17,416 bases of DNA from Anaerolineae bacterium (lineage in GTDB: Bacteria > Chloroflexota > Anaerolineae > UBA4142), in the NCBI GenBank assembly GCA_027457205.1, contig DAIDTM010000077.1, positions 1-17,416 of the forward strand. Direction: 5' to 3'. The translations under genes and the position numbers were made by a program. Below, piece after piece: positions 14,600 through 17,416 of the stretch. The notes beneath the pieces are model-generated. The model made no database searches. It saw only the letters and a program-made list of their open reading frames with translations, and was not told the origin of the DNA. The number at the start of each line of letters is the position of its first letter. Within the stretch, counting starts at the first letter, position 1.

Positions 14600-15829
14600 A
14601 TGAATAGAAATCGTCTTGCGATCATTTTCGTGATCGTGTTCGTGGACTTGCTCGGCTTTAGTTTGATCTTGCCGCTGCTGCCGTACTACGCGCAGACGTT
14701 TGGCGCGGATGCGTTCGTGACCGGCTTGCTGGTCGCGTCGTACGCGGTGGCGCAATTGATCGGCGCGCCGGCGCTGGGGCGACTGTCCGATCGCATCGGA
14801 CGACGCCCAGTGCTGCTCATCAGCATCGCCGGCACGTTCATTGGTTTTTTGATGCTCGGCTTTGCCGGCGCGCTGTGGGTGCTCTTCGTCAGCCGCATCG
14901 TCGATGGGCTGACGGGCGGAAATCTTTCGGTCGCGCAGGCGTACATCACCGATGTGTCGGATCCAAAGAATCGCGCCAAGGCGCTGGGAATGATCGGCGC
15001 GGCGTTTGGCTTGGGTTTTATCATCGGTCCCGCAGTTGGCGGCGCGCTGAGCGTTTACGGTTATGCCGTCCCGGCATTCGCCGCGGCGGCGCTATCGTCG
15101 ATCAACCTGTTGGCGGTTTTCTTCTGGCTGCCCGAGTCGCTGACAGACGAACGGCGCGCGGCGATGGCGGCGCAGAAAAAGCCGCCGTTTACGCTGGGCG
15201 CGCTGTGGAACGCGCTGAGCCGTCCGCGCGTGGGACCCTTGCTACACACGCGCTTTTTCTTCGGACTTGCCTTTGCGACGTTCCAAAGCATCTTTGCGCT
15301 GTACGCGCAGTATCGCCTGGGTCTCACCGCGCAGACGACCGGCTTTGTGCTGGCGTATGTCGGCGTGTTGTCCGTGCTCGTCCAGGGCTTTGCTATCGGC
15401 AAGTTGACGGCGCGCTTTAGCGAGACACAGCTTATTTTTGCCGGCAGTCTCATTATGGCGGTTTCGCTATTGGGTTGGGCAGCCGCGCCGAATCTCGCCG
15501 TCTTGCTCGTCATCATGGCGCCGTTGTCGTTTGCTGGTGGAACGTTGAGCACGGTGCTGAGCAGTACGTTGACCAAAGCGGTCTATCCGGAAGAAATCGG
15601 CGGCGTGCTGGGCTTGGCGGCTTCGGTCGATAGTCTGACGCGCGTGATTGCGCCGTCGGCGGGCGGGTTCCTGCTCCAGGCGCTTGGCGCGTGGGCGCCT
15701 GGAGTTTTCGGCGCGCTGGTGATGATGTGGGTCACGTCATTTGTGTGGCGACGCATCGTGGTGAACCCGGACCCGCCGCTGCCGTCGCGCGGCGCGCCAG
15801 CGGCGGCGTACTCGGGCGCGGCGGAATAA
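14600..15829 (+). CDS. MFS transporter, TetA-like drug:H+ antiporter family (DHA1)
   Basis: The 409-aa integral membrane protein has the twelve-helix MFS layout. Motif A, GRLSDRIGRRPVL (residues 60-72), sits in the loop between helices 2 and 3; RIVDGLTGGN (99-108) is the motif-B region; GAAFGLGFIIGPAVGG (133-148) is motif C, the antiporter signature. The opening FVDLLGFSLILPLLPYY resembles TetA-like exporters. It should export a small hydrophobic compound by proton exchange, but the substrate cannot be predicted, and tetracycline resistance should not be assumed. It begins 25 nt after the SDR gene with a GGAAG-type ribosome site. The tail is short, cytoplasmic and proline/alanine-rich. Confidence 0.9.
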   Translation: MNRNRLAIIFVIVFVDLLGFSLILPLLPYYAQTFGADAFVTGLLVASYAVAQLIGAPALGRLSDRIGRRPVLLISIAGTFIGFLMLGFAGALWVLFVSRIVDGLTGGNLSVAQAYITDVSDPKNRAKALGMIGAAFGLGFIIGPAVGGALSVYGYAVPAFAAAALSSINLLAVFFWLPESLTDERRAAMAAQKKPPFTLGALWNALSRPRVGPLLHTRFFFGLAFATFQSIFALYAQYRLGLTAQTTGFVLAYVGVLSVLVQGFAIGKLTARFSETQLIFAGSLIMAVSLLGWAAAPNLAVLLVIMAPLSFAGGTLSTVLSSTLTKAVYPEEIGGVLGLAASVDSLTRVIAPSAGGFLLQALGAWAPGVFGALVMMWVTSFVWRRIVVNPDPPLPSRGAPAAAYSGAAE

Positions 15830-15847
15830 TTTTCAAGAGGAGGAAGA

Positions 15848-16183
15848 ATGAACATCTTGCTGGTTCTGAAAATCGTGGCGGTGTTGGCGACCGCGGCGAC
15901 AGGCGTGCTCTCGTTCGTCAAGCCGGATGCAGTCTACGGATTCACCGGGCTAACCGCGCAGGGCGCGCGCGGCGTGTCCGAAGTCCGCGCAGTGTTTGGT
16001 GGATTGTTTATCGCGCTCGGTCTCGCGCCGATCTGGCTCAATCAATATCAGATTCTCGGCTATGGCTACCTGGCGATCGCGGTCACGCGCATCATTTCGA
16101 TCGTCATCGACAAGTCGTACGCGCAGTCGAATTTCGTCAGTCTTGCCATCGAGATCGTGTTTGGCGTCGTGCTGGCGGTATAA
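15848..16183 (+). CDS. Small four-helix membrane protein, DUF4345-like
   Basis: The 111-aa protein has about four hydrophobic segments (residues 3-22, 46-66, 70-88, 94-111). The segment GVSEVRAVFGGLFIALGLAPI (beginning at residue 42) matches the GxxExRAxYGG-x2-xALG pattern I associate with DUF4345 (PF14248). No function is known for the family and no catalytic residues are evident. AGAGGAGG precedes the ATG closely. It starts 18 nt after the MFS gene and ends 11 nt before the DegV gene, so it belongs to the operon and may assist a membrane or lipid process. Confidence 0.75.
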   Translation: MNILLVLKIVAVLATAATGVLSFVKPDAVYGFTGLTAQGARGVSEVRAVFGGLFIALGLAPIWLNQYQILGYGYLAIAVTRIISIVIDKSYAQSNFVSLAIEIVFGVVLAV

Positions 16184-16194
16184 GGGGTTTTTGA

Positions 16195-17031
16195 GTGTCA
16201 ATCAAGATCGTGACCGACAGCACGTGCGACTTACCCACGGAGGTAATCGCCCAATATGGAATCGTTGTAGTGCCGTTGTACATCAATGTTGCCGGTAAGG
16301 GTTATTTAGATGGCGTTGAGATGACGCGCGAAGAATTCTATCGGAATCTGCCGAGCTACAATCCCGCGCCGACGACCGCGGCGGCATCGCCGGAGAAATA
16401 TCGTCAGGTGTACGAATCGCTCGCTCAGCAGGGCGCGCGCGAAATTCTGTCGCTCCACATCTCGGTGAGTTTGAGCACGGTGGTCAACACGGCGCGACTC
16501 GCCGCGCAGCAGGTGGAATCGATCCCGGTGACCGTGTACGATTCGCGGCAGCTCAGTCTCGGCACCGGCTTTCTGATGGAAACCGCCGCGCGTCTGGTAG
16601 CGGAAGGTCGCTCGATGGGCGAGATCATCGCCGCGCTCGACGATCAAGTCCGACGCTCACGCGTCTTCGCCGCGCTGGACACTCTCGAGTTTCTCCGGCG
16701 TAGCGGTCGGTTGAACGGCGCGGTCTCGACCATGGGCAACTTGTTGCAGGTCAAGCCGCTCTTGACGATGTACGACGGCAAGCCCGGCGTGGAGCGCGTC
16801 CGCACACGCGACCGCGCGACGCTGCGGCTGCTCGAGCTGTTGCACGATGCCGGCGCGCTGGAGCGCCTCGCGATCGTGCACACGCACGCGCCGGCGCGCG
16901 TCGCTGCGCTGCGCGAACAGGCGGCGCATCTGTTGCCGCCGGGCGATATCTTGGCGGTGGACATTACGCCGGTGATCGGCGCGCACATCCGACCTGGGGC
17001 GGTGGGGTGCGCGTGCGTCGCGCGCCAGTGA
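16195..17031 (+). CDS. DegV family fatty-acid-binding protein (FakB-like)
   Basis: DegV proteins bind one fatty acid and, as FakB, present it to the kinase FakA for phosphorylation. The 278-aa protein has VTDSTCDLP (6-14), the TT-x-SP region PTTAAASPEKY, YDSRQLSLGTG, LDTLEFLRRSGRLNG and NLLQVKPLL in the usual order, and ends with IGAHIRPGAVG. Two positions deviate: the usual LSGTY block reads LSTVV, and the final IGxHxGPG reads IGAHIRPG. This could alter head-group contacts. No FakA is in view. GTG 16195 gives the normal N-terminus; AAGGGG lies upstream at slightly long spacing. It is cytosolic and embedded between membrane-protein genes in the same operon. Confidence 0.93.
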   Translation: MSIKIVTDSTCDLPTEVIAQYGIVVVPLYINVAGKGYLDGVEMTREEFYRNLPSYNPAPTTAAASPEKYRQVYESLAQQGAREILSLHISVSLSTVVNTARLAAQQVESIPVTVYDSRQLSLGTGFLMETAARLVAEGRSMGEIIAALDDQVRRSRVFAALDTLEFLRRSGRLNGAVSTMGNLLQVKPLLTMYDGKPGVERVRTRDRATLRLLELLHDAGALERLAIVHTHAPARVAALREQAAHLLPPGDILAVDITPVIGAHIRPGAVGCACVARQ

Positions 17032-17044
17032 AAAAGGAGGTACG

Positions 17045-17416
17045 ATGAATTTTCTGCAAACATATTTGATGATCGGTCTAGTCGTTCTGGTCTTGATGAC
17101 ACTGCTTTGGATCGTCAGTCTGATGCTCAAGAATTCCAGCATCGTCGATATTTTCTGGGGCACGGGTTTTGTGGTGACGACCTGGGCGGCGTTTCTTTTG
17201 ACGCCCGATGGATTCGCGGCGCGCAAGCTGCTCGTCAGCGTCCTCGTGACGGTCTGGGGACTGCGGCTCTCGCTGCACATTCTCACGCGCAACTGGGGCA
17301 AGCCGGAAGATTTCCGCTATCAGGCGTGGCGGAAGCAAGCCGGCGCAGCGTGGTGGTGGCGCAGTTTCTTCAAGGTCTTTTTGCTGCAAGGCATTATGAT
17401 GTGGATCATCGGCGCG
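17045..17416 (+). CDS. DUF1295 / steroid 5-alpha-reductase-like membrane protein (3' end outside window)
   Basis: 124 codons are visible and the frame is open to the window end. The translation starts MNFLQTYLMIGLVVL and shows hydrophobic helices at about 5-27, 37-55 and 66-82. The conserved blocks SSIVDIFWGTGF (35-46) and GLRLSLHILTRNWGKPEDFR (beginning near residue 74) are the DUF1295 hallmark. The family is related to steroid 5-alpha reductases and isoprenylcysteine methyltransferases, so a lipid enoyl reductase or methyltransferase-like activity is plausible, though unproven. AAAAAGGAGG lies 5 nt before ATG 17045, an excellent ribosome site. It starts 13 nt after the DegV gene, continuing the operon. 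Confidence 0.9.
   Translation, partial: MNFLQTYLMIGLVVLVLMTLLWIVSLMLKNSSIVDIFWGTGFVVTTWAAFLLTPDGFAARKLLVSVLVTVWGLRLSLHILTRNWGKPEDFRYQAWRKQAGAAWWWRSFFKVFLLQGIMMWIIGA

Overview
The window looks like chromosomal DNA from a GC-rich bacterium, most probably a Chloroflexota (Anaerolineae-like) lineage. This is inferred from gene content and order, not from a marker tree. The pointers are: alaS followed by a membrane-anchored baseplate-J-like protein, ruvX and mltG; a small protein with two zinc-ribbon modules; a very large PAS/GAF/HD-GYP sensor; and a CarH-like B12 photoreceptor regulator. There are no rRNA, tRNA, CRISPR, phage or transposase genes.

Left block (1-6250, + strand): the 3' part of alaS ends at a hairpin terminator. 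It is followed by a tightly packed run: baseplate-J-like membrane protein, ruvX (Holliday-junction resolvase-like), mltG (endolytic transglycosylase) and a GT4/GT5-type glycosyltransferase. The reading frames overlap by 4, 4 and 41 nt, so the four are probably co-transcribed and translationally coupled. The run ends at a strong terminator at 6226-6253. The theme is housekeeping plus cell envelope.

Middle (6250-12000): a single-gene unit with its own sigma70-type promoter and terminator encodes a 92-aa protein with two zinc ribbons. Convergent to it, on the minus strand, is a 1698-aa soluble sensor with six PAS domains, four GAF domains and an intact C-terminal HD-GYP domain (predicted c-di-GMP phosphodiesterase). 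It has its own promoter at 12009-12037.

Right block (12000-17416, + strand): after a degenerate palindromic repeat comes a CarH/LitR-type regulator with a MerR helix-turn-helix and a complete cobalamin-binding signature. Its promoter is a consensus TTGACA-17-TATAAT lying inside a perfect 15-4-15 palindrome. This predicts strong autoregulation and a leaderless mRNA starting at or next to a GTG codon. Downstream, with only a hairpin in the 68-nt gap and no visible new promoter, are a TIGR01777-type SDR oxidoreductase, an MFS exporter, a DUF4345-like membrane protein, a DegV fatty-acid-binding protein and a DUF1295 (steroid 5-alpha-reductase-like) protein cut by the window end. Gaps between these genes are 11-25 nt.

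The most interesting hypothesis is that this last block is a light- and B12-controlled, lipid-related operon reached by read-through from the carH promoter. Its divergent neighbour is a c-di-GMP sensor. This is inference and needs transcript data.
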